This document shows positions 8,042-16,457 of a DNA stretch of 64,000 bases, in pieces. The stretch covers positions 62,001 through 126,000 of the forward strand of contig CAVUKI010000003.1 in assembly GCA_963741995.1 (NCBI GenBank), in the 5' to 3' direction. This stretch comes from Bog-473 sp963741995 (lineage in GTDB: Bacteria; Actinomycetota; Acidimicrobiia; Acidimicrobiales; RAAP-2). The first letter of the stretch is position 1. The number at the start of each line of letters is the position of its first letter. Below the pieces are notes generated by a model. It was given only the letters and a program-made list of their open reading frames with translations, did not search any database and was not told where the DNA came from. The translations under genes were made by a program, and so were the position numbers.

Positions 8042-8773
8042 TCAGTCGAGCAGATCGGGGTCGGCCGCCAACTCGGCCCGCACGGCGGCCTCCCAGAAGC
8101 CGATGAAACCCTCGCCGTCGCCCGCCGCCACCAGGTCGATGAAGGTCTGCGGGACCCGGCTGACCCCCGCGCCGCCGGCCACCCGGGCATACCAGGCGTG
8201 CTGGCACCGTTGCTCCAGCGCCACGGCTCGCTGGTGCACGGCCCGGGAGGACCCGCCCAGCACGAACACGCCGTGCCCCGCCAGCAGTGCCATGGAGGCG
8301 TCCCCCATCTTCTCCACCGCCGACCGCGCGCTCGAGGCGTCGTTGACGGGACCCTCGTACTCGTCGACCATGACCAGCGTGCCGCCACCGAGCGCAGAGC
8401 TCTGGTCGAGGATCGGGGGCAGCTCGCCCAGGTCCGCCCAGACGGTGCCGAAGAGCGGATGGTTGTGCAGAGCCCATCCCACGTCCTCGCGCAGCTTGTG
8501 CAGTTCGAGATGCAGCGGGATCCCGAGCGGGACGGGCCAGTCCCCTTCGACCACACGACCGTCGAGGTCGATGCGCAACACCTGGGACGGGCGCAGCTCG
8601 GCCCAGGTGAGCAACCACGGATTGCACAGCAACGTCCCGTCGCCCAGATTGACGGTGATGTGTCCGGCCAGGTGGTCGTTGTAGCCCTCCCGCCACAGCG
8701 CGCGGGCGAGCACCACGAGCTCCTCGCGTGGCGTGAGGTCGGGGACGAGCTTCTCGGCGGTGGGCGTGAACAT
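8042..8773 (-). CDS. Class II aldolase/adducin family protein
   Basis: Zinc-dependent aldolase-fold protein of 243 aa. It shows the family hallmarks GYNDHLAGHITVNL near the N-terminus, a metal-binding HNHP (ALHNHPLFGTVW), and LLAGHGVFVLG carrying a further histidine. Enzymes of this family cleave sugar phosphates or decarboxylate aromatic acids; the exact substrate is not evident. The start is the ATG at 8773; the longer open frame runs into the neighbouring gene. It lies 13 bases downstream of the amidohydrolase gene on the same strand, so the two are probably one operon with a joint catabolic role. Confidence 0.86.
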   Translation of the reverse strand: MFTPTAEKLVPDLTPREELVVLARALWREGYNDHLAGHITVNLGDGTLLCNPWLLTWAELRPSQVLRIDLDGRVVEGDWPVPLGIPLHLELHKLREDVGWALHNHPLFGTVWADLGELPPILDQSSALGGGTLVMVDEYEGPVNDASSARSAVEKMGDASMALLAGHGVFVLGGSSRAVHQRAVALEQRCQHAWYARVAGGAGVSRVPQTFIDLVAAGDGEGFIGFWEAAVRAELAADPDLLD

Positions 8774-8786
8774 CGGTCGGCTCCTC

Positions 8787-9977
8787 TCAGCGGGGCAGGA
8801 CGGGTTCCGGGAGGGGGTGGCGGTAGAGCGCGGCGGCGTTCTCGCAGCACATGGCGCGTAGCTCGTCCGCCGGAATGTGGCCCCAGCACTGCGCAATGAC
8901 GTCCTGGGTGTCGGGCCAGGTGCTGTCGCCGTGCGGATAGTCGACCTCCACCATGATGTGGTCGACGCCAATGGCGTAGCGCGTGTCGATGGTGGACGGG
9001 TCGTCAATGGTGCAGAACCAGAAGTTGCGCTGCAGGACGTCCGCGGGGCGGACGTCCCAGCCCAGGCCGTAGCGGGAACGGTCGACGATGTTTTCGAGCC
9101 GGTCGCGCAGCATGGCGACCCATCCGATCCCGCCCTCGCTCATGGCGATCTTGAGGGTCGGGAGGCGCGCCGCGTAGCCGGACCACAACCACTCCGCGCA
9201 GGCGATGAGCGACAGCTGCCCGAAGAGCGTGGCGCCCAACTGCAGGGCGTCCATGCCGGCGCCGGGCGGCGCCGGGGTCAGGCCCGAACTGCCGACGTGG
9301 AGGGAGACGACGGTGTCGGTGTCGACGACCGCCTCCATGATCGGGTCCCAGTGCGCCCGGTCCCACAGGGAGGGCAGCCCGATCTCGTGCGGCCGCTCGG
9401 GGAACGTCACCGACGTGAAGCCCCGTTCGGCGTTACGGCGGATCTCTGCCACGGCCAGGGCCGGGTCGGCGAGGTAGGTGATGCCGAGCGGGACGATGCG
9501 ATCTGGATGGCGCGTGTACCACTCCTCGAAGAGCCAGTCGTTCCAGGCCTTGACACAGGCCAGGCCCAGGTCACGGTCCTGCGCGTCGAAGAAGACCCGG
9601 CCGCAGAACCCCGTGATCATGGACGGGAAGTTCACCGACGCCCAGACGCCGTTGATGTCCATGTCATGCACGCGCGCATCGACGTCGTAGCAACCGGGCC
9701 GCATCTGGTCGAAACGCAACGGCTCCAGGCCGTAGGTCTCCGGGCGGCGGCCGGCCACCGCATTCATGCCCACCTGCGTGTAGCGCTGGCCCTCGAACTC
9801 CCACACCTGATGACCCTCCGGCGTCTCGACGATGCGGGGAGCGCGGTCCGCCAGCACGGCCGGCAGCCGGTTCTCGAACGTGTGGGCGGGCTCGACGACA
9901 TGGTCGTCGACCGAGATCACGGTGTAGTGCACCTCCCGCGGCTCGGGCTCGGGAAGGAACAGATCGTCGGACAGCAC
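8787..9977 (-). CDS. Amidohydrolase family protein (amidohydrolase_2)
   Basis: TIM-barrel metal-dependent hydrolase or decarboxylase of 396 aa. The N-terminal VISVDDHVVEP is the substitute metal motif seen in the amidohydrolase_2 branch (ACMSD/gamma-resorcylate decarboxylase-like). Other typical pieces are VVSLHVGSSG, MSEGGIGWV and HIMVEVDYPHGDSTWP near the C-terminus. Many actinobacteria carry several such genes in aromatic or terpenoid degradation. It is the first gene of a probable two-gene operon with the class II aldolase. The substrate is unknown. Confidence 0.86.
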   Translation of the reverse strand: MLSDDLFLPEPEPREVHYTVISVDDHVVEPAHTFENRLPAVLADRAPRIVETPEGHQVWEFEGQRYTQVGMNAVAGRRPETYGLEPLRFDQMRPGCYDVDARVHDMDINGVWASVNFPSMITGFCGRVFFDAQDRDLGLACVKAWNDWLFEEWYTRHPDRIVPLGITYLADPALAVAEIRRNAERGFTSVTFPERPHEIGLPSLWDRAHWDPIMEAVVDTDTVVSLHVGSSGLTPAPPGAGMDALQLGATLFGQLSLIACAEWLWSGYAARLPTLKIAMSEGGIGWVAMLRDRLENIVDRSRYGLGWDVRPADVLQRNFWFCTIDDPSTIDTRYAIGVDHIMVEVDYPHGDSTWPDTQDVIAQCWGHIPADELRAMCCENAAALYRHPLPEPVLPR

Positions 9978-10094
9978 AGACCGGAGTATGCCCGAGGAAT
10001 CCCCCCCGCGCTGCGACGAGAGTGCCGCGCCCTGGGCCGGGTCGTCGCCGTCGCCGCGGCGGCCCGCTCGACGTGGTCACCGTGTGGCGTCTCC

Positions 10095-10802
10095 ATGCTG
10101 GCCACGGTGACGCCGCTGGCCGAGCAGGCCCGGGGCCACCGCTACCGCACAACGGCGGCCTGGTTCATCGCCGGCGGGACCGTGGGGGGAGCGACGCTGG
10201 GTCTCGCCCTGGCCGCGCTGGCCCTGGGCGTGCGCGCCACCTCTCCCTCGACGGACGCGCTCGCCGTCGTCGCCTGCGCCGCGGCCGTCCTCGCCGTGGC
10301 CTCCGACACCCGTCTCGGGGGCTTCCACCTGCCGTTCCACTCCCGGCAGGTCAACGGGCGCTGGCTCGACCAGTTCCGCCCGTGGGTCTACGGCGCCGGG
10401 TTCGGCTGGCAGATCGGTGCCGGCCTGGTCACCTCTATCAAGACCGCCGCGCTCTCCCTCATGATCGTGCTGGCCGTCCTCACGGCCAGTCCCGCCAGGG
10501 CGCTGGCCATCGGCGTGCTGTTCGGGCTGGTGCGCGGGCTGGCCGTCCTGCTCGGGCGGGGCATCACGAGCCCGACCACCCTCGCCTCGTTCCACCGGCG
10601 CTTCACCGCAGCCGCGCCCGTCGTCCTCGCCGTCGTCGTGGCCTGCGAACTGGCGGCCGCCGTCGCCTCTGCCGCCGTGTTCTCGCTCTGGGTCGCCGCC
10701 GCGCTGGTCCTGCTCGGCGGCGTGGCCGGGCTGGCCGGGCTGGCTGGTCGAGGCCGCCGCCACACGTCGGCGCCGGCCCGGAGCTCGCCCTGGGGTATCT
10801 AG
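10095..10802 (+). CDS. Hypothetical multi-pass membrane protein
   Basis: Predicted integral membrane protein of 235 aa with about six hydrophobic segments (for example TTAAWFIAGGTVGGATLGLA, ALSLMIVLAVL, AAPVVLAVVVACELAAA and FSLWVAAALVLLGGVAGLAG). A cytoplasmic-looking loop contains FHLPFHSRQVNGRWLDQFRPW. No family is recognised with confidence; part of the pattern resembles cytochrome-c-biogenesis or sulfite-exporter-like membrane proteins. The ATG at 10095 is the first start beyond the divergent amidohydrolase gene. The stop overlaps that of the convergent oxidoreductase gene. Confidence 0.7.
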   Translation: MLATVTPLAEQARGHRYRTTAAWFIAGGTVGGATLGLALAALALGVRATSPSTDALAVVACAAAVLAVASDTRLGGFHLPFHSRQVNGRWLDQFRPWVYGAGFGWQIGAGLVTSIKTAALSLMIVLAVLTASPARALAIGVLFGLVRGLAVLLGRGITSPTTLASFHRRFTAAAPVVLAVVVACELAAAVASAAVFSLWVAAALVLLGGVAGLAGLAGRGRRHTSAPARSSPWGI

Positions 10803-11200
10803 CTGCTCATGTCCACGGCGTTGACGTGGACGGGGACGATCCGGACGACGACGCGGCGGTCACCGGGGGCGTCGTGCTCGCGGAGGTCGGCGTTGTACTT
10901 GGCGCCCACCTGCTCGGCGAAGGCACGGTCCTCGTCGGGCGCCACCACTGCCGTACCCCGGATCTCCAGGTAGCGATACGGGTTCTGCAGGTCGAGGAGG
11001 AGCACCGCGCAGGCCGGTTCGGTCTCCAGGTTCTTCACCTTCTGGCGCCGCGTGTTCAGCGACATAGCCACCTGATCGCCCTCGACCACGAACCAGACCT
11101 CGGACACCTGCGGGTAGCCGTCCTCGCCCACCGTGGCCAGGGTCAGGAAGTCGCCCTGCAGCAGATCGCGGTGGCTGTCGGGAATGCTGTTGTGGGCCAT
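10799..11200 (-). CDS. PPOX-class (pyridoxamine oxidase-like, probably F420-dependent) oxidoreductase
   Basis: Split-barrel flavin/deazaflavin-binding protein of 133 aa. It has the family pattern LLQGDFLTLATVGEDGYPQVSEVWF, followed by MSLNTRRQKVKNLETEPACAVLLLD and YLEIRGTAVV. These small proteins from Actinobacteria commonly use cofactor F420 for reductions; whether this one uses FMN or F420 cannot be decided by eye. The ATG at 11200 is preferred to longer in-frame starts because homology begins there. It is convergent with the upstream membrane protein gene and divergent from the HAD phosphatase gene. Confidence 0.84.
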   Translation of the reverse strand: MAHNSIPDSHRDLLQGDFLTLATVGEDGYPQVSEVWFVVEGDQVAMSLNTRRQKVKNLETEPACAVLLLDLQNPYRYLEIRGTAVVAPDEDRAFAEQVGAKYNADLREHDAPGDRRVVVRIVPVHVNAVDMSS

Positions 11201-11226
11201 GTGATGGCTATACCCAGCTGCGCGCC

Positions 11227-12114
11227 ATGGATGCGCGGCCCGGAAGCGACGCCTACCATCGAGGTATCGCTCCTGATCACGCGGCATCCGAAAAGGCCAC
11301 CCGTCCGCCCATCCGCCTCTTCCTGGCCGACGTGGACGGGACGCTGGTGACCCAGGACAAGATCCTGACCGACGACGCGGTCGCCGCGGTGCGCAGCTTG
11401 CGCCAGGCCGGCGTGCTCTTCGCCCTGACCAGCGGCCGGCCGCCCCTCGGCATGGAGATGCTCGTGGAGCCCCTCGACATCGACACGCCCATCGCCGCCT
11501 TCAACGGTGGCCTCATGGTGGACAGCGCCATGGCGGTCCTGGAACAGCACGTCTTGCCCGAGCACCTCGTCGAGCCCGTCGCCGACCACATGAAATCCTT
11601 CGACCTCGACGTCTGGCTCTACCGCGGCGCGGACTGGTACGTGACCGACACGAAGGCGCCGCACGTCGACCGGGAGGCCTGGACGGTCAAGTTCGAGCCC
11701 AAGGTGATGGACGGCTTCGACGGGCTCACCGACGGCGTGGTCAAACTGGTCGGCGTGAGCGACGATCACGCGGCCATCGACACCGCCTCGGAGTCCGTGT
11801 GCGACAAGTTCGGCGACCACGTGACGGCGGCCGCGTCCCAGCCCTACTACCTCGACGTGACCAACCCGCAAGCCAACAAGGGTTCCGTCGCGCGCTACCT
11901 CGCTCGGCGTTACAAGCTGCGGCCGGAGCAGATCGCCACCATCGGCGACCAGCCCAACGATATCTTGATGTTCGCCCACTCGAGCCTCGGCATCGCCATG
12001 GGGAACGCTGATCCGCAGGTGAAGCGGGCGGCTCGCCGGATCACCCGGAGCAACGAAGACGAGGGGTTCGCCTACGCCGTCGAGCACTTCGTGCTGCCGG
12101 CCGCCTCCTCCTAA
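11227..12114 (+). CDS. Cof-type HAD-superfamily phosphatase
   Basis: HAD hydrolase of 295 aa of the Cof/IIB cap type, which dephosphorylates sugar phosphates and similar metabolites. Motif I is FLADVDGTL (nucleophile Asp), motif II is ALTSGRP, and motifs III/IV are ANKGSVARYL and IGDQPNDILMF with its acidic pair. The C-terminal SLGIAMGNADPQVKRAA is characteristic of the family. The first ~25 residues are poorly conserved, so the true start may lie downstream of 11227, although no good alternative start codon is visible before motif I. It converges with dnaB, 5 bases away. Confidence 0.87.
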   Translation: MDARPGSDAYHRGIAPDHAASEKATRPPIRLFLADVDGTLVTQDKILTDDAVAAVRSLRQAGVLFALTSGRPPLGMEMLVEPLDIDTPIAAFNGGLMVDSAMAVLEQHVLPEHLVEPVADHMKSFDLDVWLYRGADWYVTDTKAPHVDREAWTVKFEPKVMDGFDGLTDGVVKLVGVSDDHAAIDTASESVCDKFGDHVTAAASQPYYLDVTNPQANKGSVARYLARRYKLRPEQIATIGDQPNDILMFAHSSLGIAMGNADPQVKRAARRITRSNEDEGFAYAVEHFVLPAASS

Positions 12115-12119
12115 ACCTC

Positions 12120-13511
12120 TTAAACGCCGCGGTGGTTCTCGAAACGGGCGTACTGCTTCAAGAACAGCAGGTTGGCCTTTCCGGTCGGGCCGTTCCGGTG
12201 CTTCGCCACCTCAATCAGCGCGTCGTCCGCCCGGTCGATCGGCACCTCGTCGTTGTACTCGGACTCGCGGTAGATGAAGAGCACGACATCGGCGTCCTGC
12301 TCGAGTGAGCCCGACTCGCGCAGGTCGGACAGCTGCGGCGTCTTGTCCTGGCGTGACTCGAGGTTCCGGGACAGCTGCGACAGCGCGACGACGGGCACTT
12401 CGAGCTCGCGGGCCAGGATCTTGAGGCCGCGGCTGATCTCGGCCACTTCCGTTTGGCGGTTCTCCGCCCGACCCCGCCCCGTCATCAGCTGCAGGTAGTC
12501 CACGACGACGATGCCGAGGTCGCCCTCCGACTTCTTGAGCCGGCGGGCCCGGGCCCGGATGTCCATGACGGTCACGTTCGGGTTGTCGTCGATGAAGATC
12601 GGCGCCCCCGACAGCCGCGTGACCGCCATCCCGATCTTGCTCCAGTCCTGGGTACGGATCCGGCCCGTCTGCAGGCTCTGCCCGTTCACCTCGGCCTCGG
12701 AGGCCAGCAGGCGCTGGGTCAGTTCCAGATGGCCCATCTCCAGGGAGAAGAGGAGGGCGGGACGCTGGGACTGGAGCCCCACGTTGGCCAGCACCCCGAG
12801 AGCGAAGCTCGTCTTCCCCATGCCGGGACGGGCACCCACGATGTTGAGCGACGAGGGCTGGAAGCCGAGGAGGATCTTGTCCAGCTCGTGGTACCCCGTG
12901 GCCACGCCGGTGATGCTCGACCCGCGCTGCCCCAGTTCCTCAATGCGGTCCAGCCCTGCGCCCAGCAACTCGTGCAAGGGGCGCATGGTGTCGACGGTGC
13001 GACGCTCGCCGACGTTGAACACCATCTGCTCCGCTTCGTCGACCGCCGACTTGACGTCCTCGGGCACCGAGTAGCCGATATCGGCGATGTCCCCGGCGAC
13101 GCCGATGAGCTTGCGCAGCAGCGAGTGTTCCTCGACGATCTCGGCGTAGTGGCGCGCGTTGGCGATCGACGGCGTGTTGGCGAGCAGAGAAATGAAGATG
13201 GAGCGGTCACCGATCGCCTCGAGCACGCCCGAGCGTTTCAGCTCGTCCGTCACCGTCACCGCGTCGATCGCTTCGCCCCGCTCCATCAGCGCCTGGATGG
13301 CACCGAAGATGTGCCCGTGCGCCGGCTTGTAGAAGTCGGAGGCCGAGCACTTCTCTATCCCGGCCGAGGCCGCGTCGTTGGAGAGGAGCATGGCCCCGAG
13401 CAACGACTCCTCGGCCTCGACGTCATGGGGGGGGACCCGCGCGCCGCTGGGCATCGGGGTGGGGGCCGTCCGCAGAGAACGCGGGCGGGTGTCGTCAAAG
13501 GCTTGGACCAC
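12120..13511 (-). CDS. dnaB: Replicative DNA helicase DnaB
   Basis: Hexameric helicase of 463 aa that unwinds DNA at the replication fork. The N-terminal primase-interacting domain (PPHDVEAEESLLGAML...) precedes the RecA-like domain with Walker A ARPGMGKTSF, Walker B VVVDYLQLM and ALSQLSRNLESR. The length is that of an intein-free DnaB. The GTG start at 13511 has a close AGGTGAGCC ribosome-binding site. It is last in the probable unit rpsF-ssb-rpsR-rplI-dnaB, a layout common in Actinobacteria, though a 205-base gap with DnaA-box-like sites separates it from rplI, so it may have its own DnaA-responsive promoter. Confidence 0.97.
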   Translation of the reverse strand: MVQAFDDTRPRSLRTAPTPMPSGARVPPHDVEAEESLLGAMLLSNDAASAGIEKCSASDFYKPAHGHIFGAIQALMERGEAIDAVTVTDELKRSGVLEAIGDRSIFISLLANTPSIANARHYAEIVEEHSLLRKLIGVAGDIADIGYSVPEDVKSAVDEAEQMVFNVGERRTVDTMRPLHELLGAGLDRIEELGQRGSSITGVATGYHELDKILLGFQPSSLNIVGARPGMGKTSFALGVLANVGLQSQRPALLFSLEMGHLELTQRLLASEAEVNGQSLQTGRIRTQDWSKIGMAVTRLSGAPIFIDDNPNVTVMDIRARARRLKKSEGDLGIVVVDYLQLMTGRGRAENRQTEVAEISRGLKILARELEVPVVALSQLSRNLESRQDKTPQLSDLRESGSLEQDADVVLFIYRESEYNDEVPIDRADDALIEVAKHRNGPTGKANLLFLKQYARFENHRGV

Positions 13512-13562
13512 GGCTCACCTACTCTGCCCGTCGGGGTCTGGGGAACGTAAGGCCCCAATAGG

Positions 13563-13624
13563 TGTGGGTAAGACACCCCTGCGTGTGGATAAGCGGTGCA
13601 CGAGTGGTCAGCAGCTGTGGACCA
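13563..13624. promoter_or_regulatory. DnaA-box-like cluster upstream of dnaB
   Basis: Three sites on one strand: TGTGGGTAA (13563-13571), TGTGGATAA (13584-13592, the exact complement of the consensus TTATCCACA) and TGTGGACCA (13616-13624). They sit in the dnaB-rplI gap just upstream of the dnaB start, where DnaA could regulate dnaB or be titrated. Binding is inferred from the consensus. Confidence 0.55.
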
Positions 13625-13716
13625 CCAAAAGCGCAAATCGGCACGCCCACATGATGGGCACGCGGGTGTATCAACGCGTGGATGCTGCCAGAGCCAGAGC
13701 GCGAAGAGCGCCCTGG

Positions 13717-14166
13717 TCAGGAAGCCGCCGAGACCTCCAGGGTCACGATGGTGGCCACGTCGCGGAACAGCTCGACGGTCACCTCGAAGGACCCCGTCTC
13801 CTTGATGTGCTCGGGCAGCACGATGTGCCTGCGGTCCACCTCGATGCCCTTGGTGGCCCTGATGGCCTCCACCACGTCGGCGGGACCGATGGAACCGAAG
13901 AGCCGACCGCCCCCGGACGCCCGGGCGGCAATCGGGATGACGGCGCCGGCCAGCACAGTGGCCTGGGACTCCGCCGCACCTCGGTCCTGCGCCTCGCGCA
14001 GGTCGCGCCCCCGCCGCATCTGCTCGGCCTGACCCTCGACACCCCCGGTGGCCACGATGGCGCGGCCCTCGGGCAGGAGGAAGTTGCGGGCAAAGCCGCC
14101 CGCCACCTTGACGATGTCTCCCCGGCGGCCGACCCCGTCGACGTCGTCCCGCAGCACGACCCTCAT
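13717..14166 (-). CDS. rplI: 50S ribosomal protein L9
   Basis: Two-domain ribosomal protein of 149 aa that binds 23S rRNA. The N-terminus MRVVLRDDVDGVGRRGDIVKVAGGF and the following ARNFLLPEGRAI are the L9 signature; the C-terminal domain carries LFGSIGPADVVEAI. The length is normal. Its ATG overlaps the stop of rpsR by 4 bases (ATGA), indicating translational coupling in the rpsF-ssb-rpsR-rplI operon. Confidence 0.96.
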   Translation of the reverse strand: MRVVLRDDVDGVGRRGDIVKVAGGFARNFLLPEGRAIVATGGVEGQAEQMRRGRDLREAQDRGAAESQATVLAGAVIPIAARASGGGRLFGSIGPADVVEAIRATKGIEVDRRHIVLPEHIKETGSFEVTVELFRDVATIVTLEVSAAS

Positions 14167-14660
14167 GCGTCCGCTCCCGTCTCGGCCGGCTCCACGACGA
14201 CCTCGACCACAGCCCCGTCTTCGGCGTCCGCCACGGCCTCTTCGACGATGGCCACTGCTGCCTCAGCTGACGCTGTCTCCGCGGGCGCATCGTTGGAGGG
14301 ACGCGGCCGCGGCGCTTCGGTCGGCACCGAATCGAGCGTGCGCTCGCCCCGGTCACGTCCGCCCCGCCCACCCGGGCGCTCCGTCACGGTGCGCTGCGTG
14401 TACGGCAGCAGGACGAGCTCGCGCGCCGTCTTGATGGCCATGGCCAGCGCCCGCTGGTGCTGGGCGCAGTTGCCCGTCACTCGGCGCGAGCGGATCTTCC
14501 CGCGGTCACTCATGTACTTGCGCAGCATGGGGACGTCCTTGTAGTCGACCCACTCGACCTTGTCCCGGCAGAGCGCGCAGGGCTTCTTCTTGACCCGGCG
14601 TCCGAGATCCTTGGGGGCGCGCCGCGTCGTCGTCCCACCGCGTTGGTTGTTCCGTGCCAT
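14163..14660 (-). CDS. rpsR: 30S ribosomal protein S18 with long acidic C-terminal extension
   Basis: Residues 1 to about 90 are a normal S18 (KKPCALCRDKVEWVDYKDV, RVTGNCAQHQRALAMAIKTAR). Three cysteines are kept, consistent with the zinc-binding form. A further ~75 residues follow, rich in Arg/Pro/Gly and then Ala/Glu/Val (for example EAAVAIVEEAVADAEDGAVV). S18 is usually about 75-90 aa, so 165 aa is unusual. The extension is open up to the rplI overlap and no stop lies at the usual end, so the gene encodes one long protein. It overlaps ssb by 1 base and rplI by 4. Confidence 0.93.
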   Translation of the reverse strand: MARNNQRGGTTTRRAPKDLGRRVKKKPCALCRDKVEWVDYKDVPMLRKYMSDRGKIRSRRVTGNCAQHQRALAMAIKTARELVLLPYTQRTVTERPGGRGGRDRGERTLDSVPTEAPRPRPSNDAPAETASAEAAVAIVEEAVADAEDGAVVEVVVEPAETGADA

Positions 14661-15160
14661 TAGAAGGGCTCCTCATCGAATCCGTAGCCCGGTCCGGCAT
14701 CCGCCGCGGGCTCTGGTTGTGCCGGCGGAGCGGCCGGACGGCCACCCCCGCCGCCTCCGCCTGCGCCTCCGCCCCGGTTGTACTCCCCGGGTCCGCGGCG
14801 CTCGTTCTTGGTGATCTGTGCAGTGGCCCAACGCAGCGACGGGCCGATCTCGTCCGCCACCACCTCGACCTTGGAGCGCCGATCGCCTTCCTGGGTCTCC
14901 CAGCTGCGCTGCTCCAGCCGGCCGGCCACCATGACCCGGGCGCCCCGGGTGATGGTCTCGCTGACGTTCTCGGCCATCTCACGCCAGCAGACCACGTCGA
15001 AGAACGAGGTGGCCTCCTCCCACTCCTGGGTCTGGCGGTTCTGCCAGCGGCGGTTGACCGCCAGCCCGAACGTCACGTTGGCCTGTCCCGTGTTGGTGAA
15101 GCGCAGCTCGGGGTCACGGGTCACGTTCCCCACCAGCGTCACGCTGTTGTCTGACGGCAT
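14660..15160 (-). CDS. ssb: Single-stranded DNA-binding protein
   Basis: Homotetrameric ssDNA-binding protein of 166 aa. The OB fold starts DNSVTLVGNVTRDPELRF and includes FFDVVCWREMAENV and GARVMVAGRLEQRSWE. A Gly/Pro-rich linker leads to the acidic tip GYGFDEEPF, the partner-protein docking tail equivalent to DDDIPF. Gene order rpsF-ssb-rpsR is the standard bacterial one. The stop overlaps the rpsR start by one base. Confidence 0.96.
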   Translation of the reverse strand: MPSDNSVTLVGNVTRDPELRFTNTGQANVTFGLAVNRRWQNRQTQEWEEATSFFDVVCWREMAENVSETITRGARVMVAGRLEQRSWETQEGDRRSKVEVVADEIGPSLRWATAQITKNERRGPGEYNRGGGAGGGGGGGRPAAPPAQPEPAADAGPGYGFDEEPF

Positions 15161-15182
15161 CTCTGCTCCTCTCGCCCGTTGT

Positions 15183-15509
15183 TCAGCTGGCCGCGGGCGC
15201 AGCCGCCGCAGCGGGAGCCTTGTGGTCCGGCAGCCGCACGATCTTGTGGCGAACGATCTCGTCGGCCAAGCCGAGCATGCGGTCCAGGGCGGCCACGGTC
15301 TCGGGCTCGGCGGTGAACTCCACCACGACGTAGTAACCCTCGCGCTTGTGGTTGACCTCGTAGGCCAAGGTGCGCTTGCCCCAACGGTCGATGGCGCCTG
15401 GGGTGCCGCCCGTGGTGCGGATGACGTCGAGGGCCTGGTCGAGCACGCCCTGAATCACCGTGGGCTCGGTGGTGGCCTCAAAGATGGCCATGACTTCGTA
15501 AGGCCGCAT
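15183..15509 (-). CDS. rpsF: 30S ribosomal protein S6
   Basis: Ribosomal protein of 108 aa that pairs with S18 on 16S rRNA. It begins MRPYEVMAIFEATTEP and contains DRWGKRTLAYEVNHKREGYYVVVEF and VRHKIVRL, all typical of S6. A GGGAGG ribosome-binding site precedes the ATG. It is the first gene of the rpsF-ssb-rpsR-rplI unit; the promoter should lie in the ~100 bases between it and panB. Confidence 0.96.
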   Translation of the reverse strand: MRPYEVMAIFEATTEPTVIQGVLDQALDVIRTTGGTPGAIDRWGKRTLAYEVNHKREGYYVVVEFTAEPETVAALDRMLGLADEIVRHKIVRLPDHKAPAAAAAPAAS

Positions 15510-15611
15510 AGGCGGCGTACCTCCCTCTGGACCGGGACGAGCCCGGGCCCCTGACGGTCAGGAGCAGGGTCTGTTGCGGGCAGCCATGCTAGCCGCCCCC
15601 GGCTCGAGGCG

Positions 15612-16457
15612 TCAGCTCAGGGCGTCGCCCAGGCCAGCGGGGCCGTGATAGGTCTCGGCCTCACCCGGGAAGTTCCCCGTGCGCACGTCCTCGGCGAAGG
15701 CGGCGATGGCTTCGGTGGCGATGCGGCCCACGTCGGCGTACTGCCGCACGAATTTCGGCGGAGTGCCCTTGCCCAGGCCCAGCAGGTCGTGGAAGACCAG
15801 GACCTGGCCGTCGCAGGCGGGTCCGGCCCCGATGCCGATGGTCGGCACGTCGAGCTGTTCGGTGACTGCGGCACCCACCACGTCGGGCACGCCTTCGATC
15901 ACGAACCCGAAGCAGCCGGCGGCGGCCAGGGCCTTGGCGGCATCGAGCAGCGCGCTGGCCGCGTCGATGCTCTTGCCCTGCACCCGGAAGCCACCCATGG
16001 CGAGCACCGACTGCGGCGTGAGCCCCAGATGCCCCATGACCGGGATCTCGGCCCGGATGATCGCCTCGACCACCGGGAGACGCGCCCGCCCGCCCTCGAG
16101 CTTGACGGCCTGGGCCCCGGCGCGGATGAGGGTGGCCGCGTTGCGCACGGCGTCCTCCGCGGAGAGGTGATAGCTCATCCAGGGCATGTCCCCGAGGATG
16201 AGGCAGTTCGGCGCGGCGCGTGCCACGGCCGCCGTGTGATGGGCCATGACGTCGATATCGACGTGGAGCGTGTCGGGATGGCCGAGGACGGTGTTCGCCA
16301 CCGAGTCGCCCACCAGGATGATGTCGGCGCCGGCCTCGGACACGATGCGGGCGCCCGGCTCGTCGTAGGCCGTGACCATCACGATCGGCGTGTCTCCGTT
16401 GCGCCGCTTGCGCGACCGCAACGTGGGGACGGTGACGGGTCCACGTGGTTCGCTCAC
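15612..16457 (-). CDS. panB: 3-methyl-2-oxobutanoate hydroxymethyltransferase
   Basis: First committed enzyme of pantothenate/CoA synthesis: it transfers a hydroxymethyl group from methylenetetrahydrofolate to 2-oxoisovalerate. At 281 aa it shows MVTAYDEPGARIVSEAGADIILVGDSVA (metal Asp in VGDS), GDMPWMSYH, AVKLEGG, GHLGLTPQSV and IGIGAGPACDGQVLV. The GTG at 16457 is chosen because it overlaps the stop of the upstream DUF5318 gene by 4 bases (GTGA) and homology begins just after; an in-frame start at 16535 would add unrelated residues. Confidence 0.95.
   Translation of the reverse strand: MSEPRGPVTVPTLRSRKRRNGDTPIVMVTAYDEPGARIVSEAGADIILVGDSVANTVLGHPDTLHVDIDVMAHHTAAVARAAPNCLILGDMPWMSYHLSAEDAVRNAATLIRAGAQAVKLEGGRARLPVVEAIIRAEIPVMGHLGLTPQSVLAMGGFRVQGKSIDAASALLDAAKALAAAGCFGFVIEGVPDVVGAAVTEQLDVPTIGIGAGPACDGQVLVFHDLLGLGKGTPPKFVRQYADVGRIATEAIAAFAEDVRTGNFPGEAETYHGPAGLGDALS

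Noticed and set aside
16438..16452. CACGTG core in GTCCACGTGGTTC as a third parS site
   Set aside because: Outer positions do not match the parS arms (TGTTTC/GAAACA) and it lies inside panB coding sequence.
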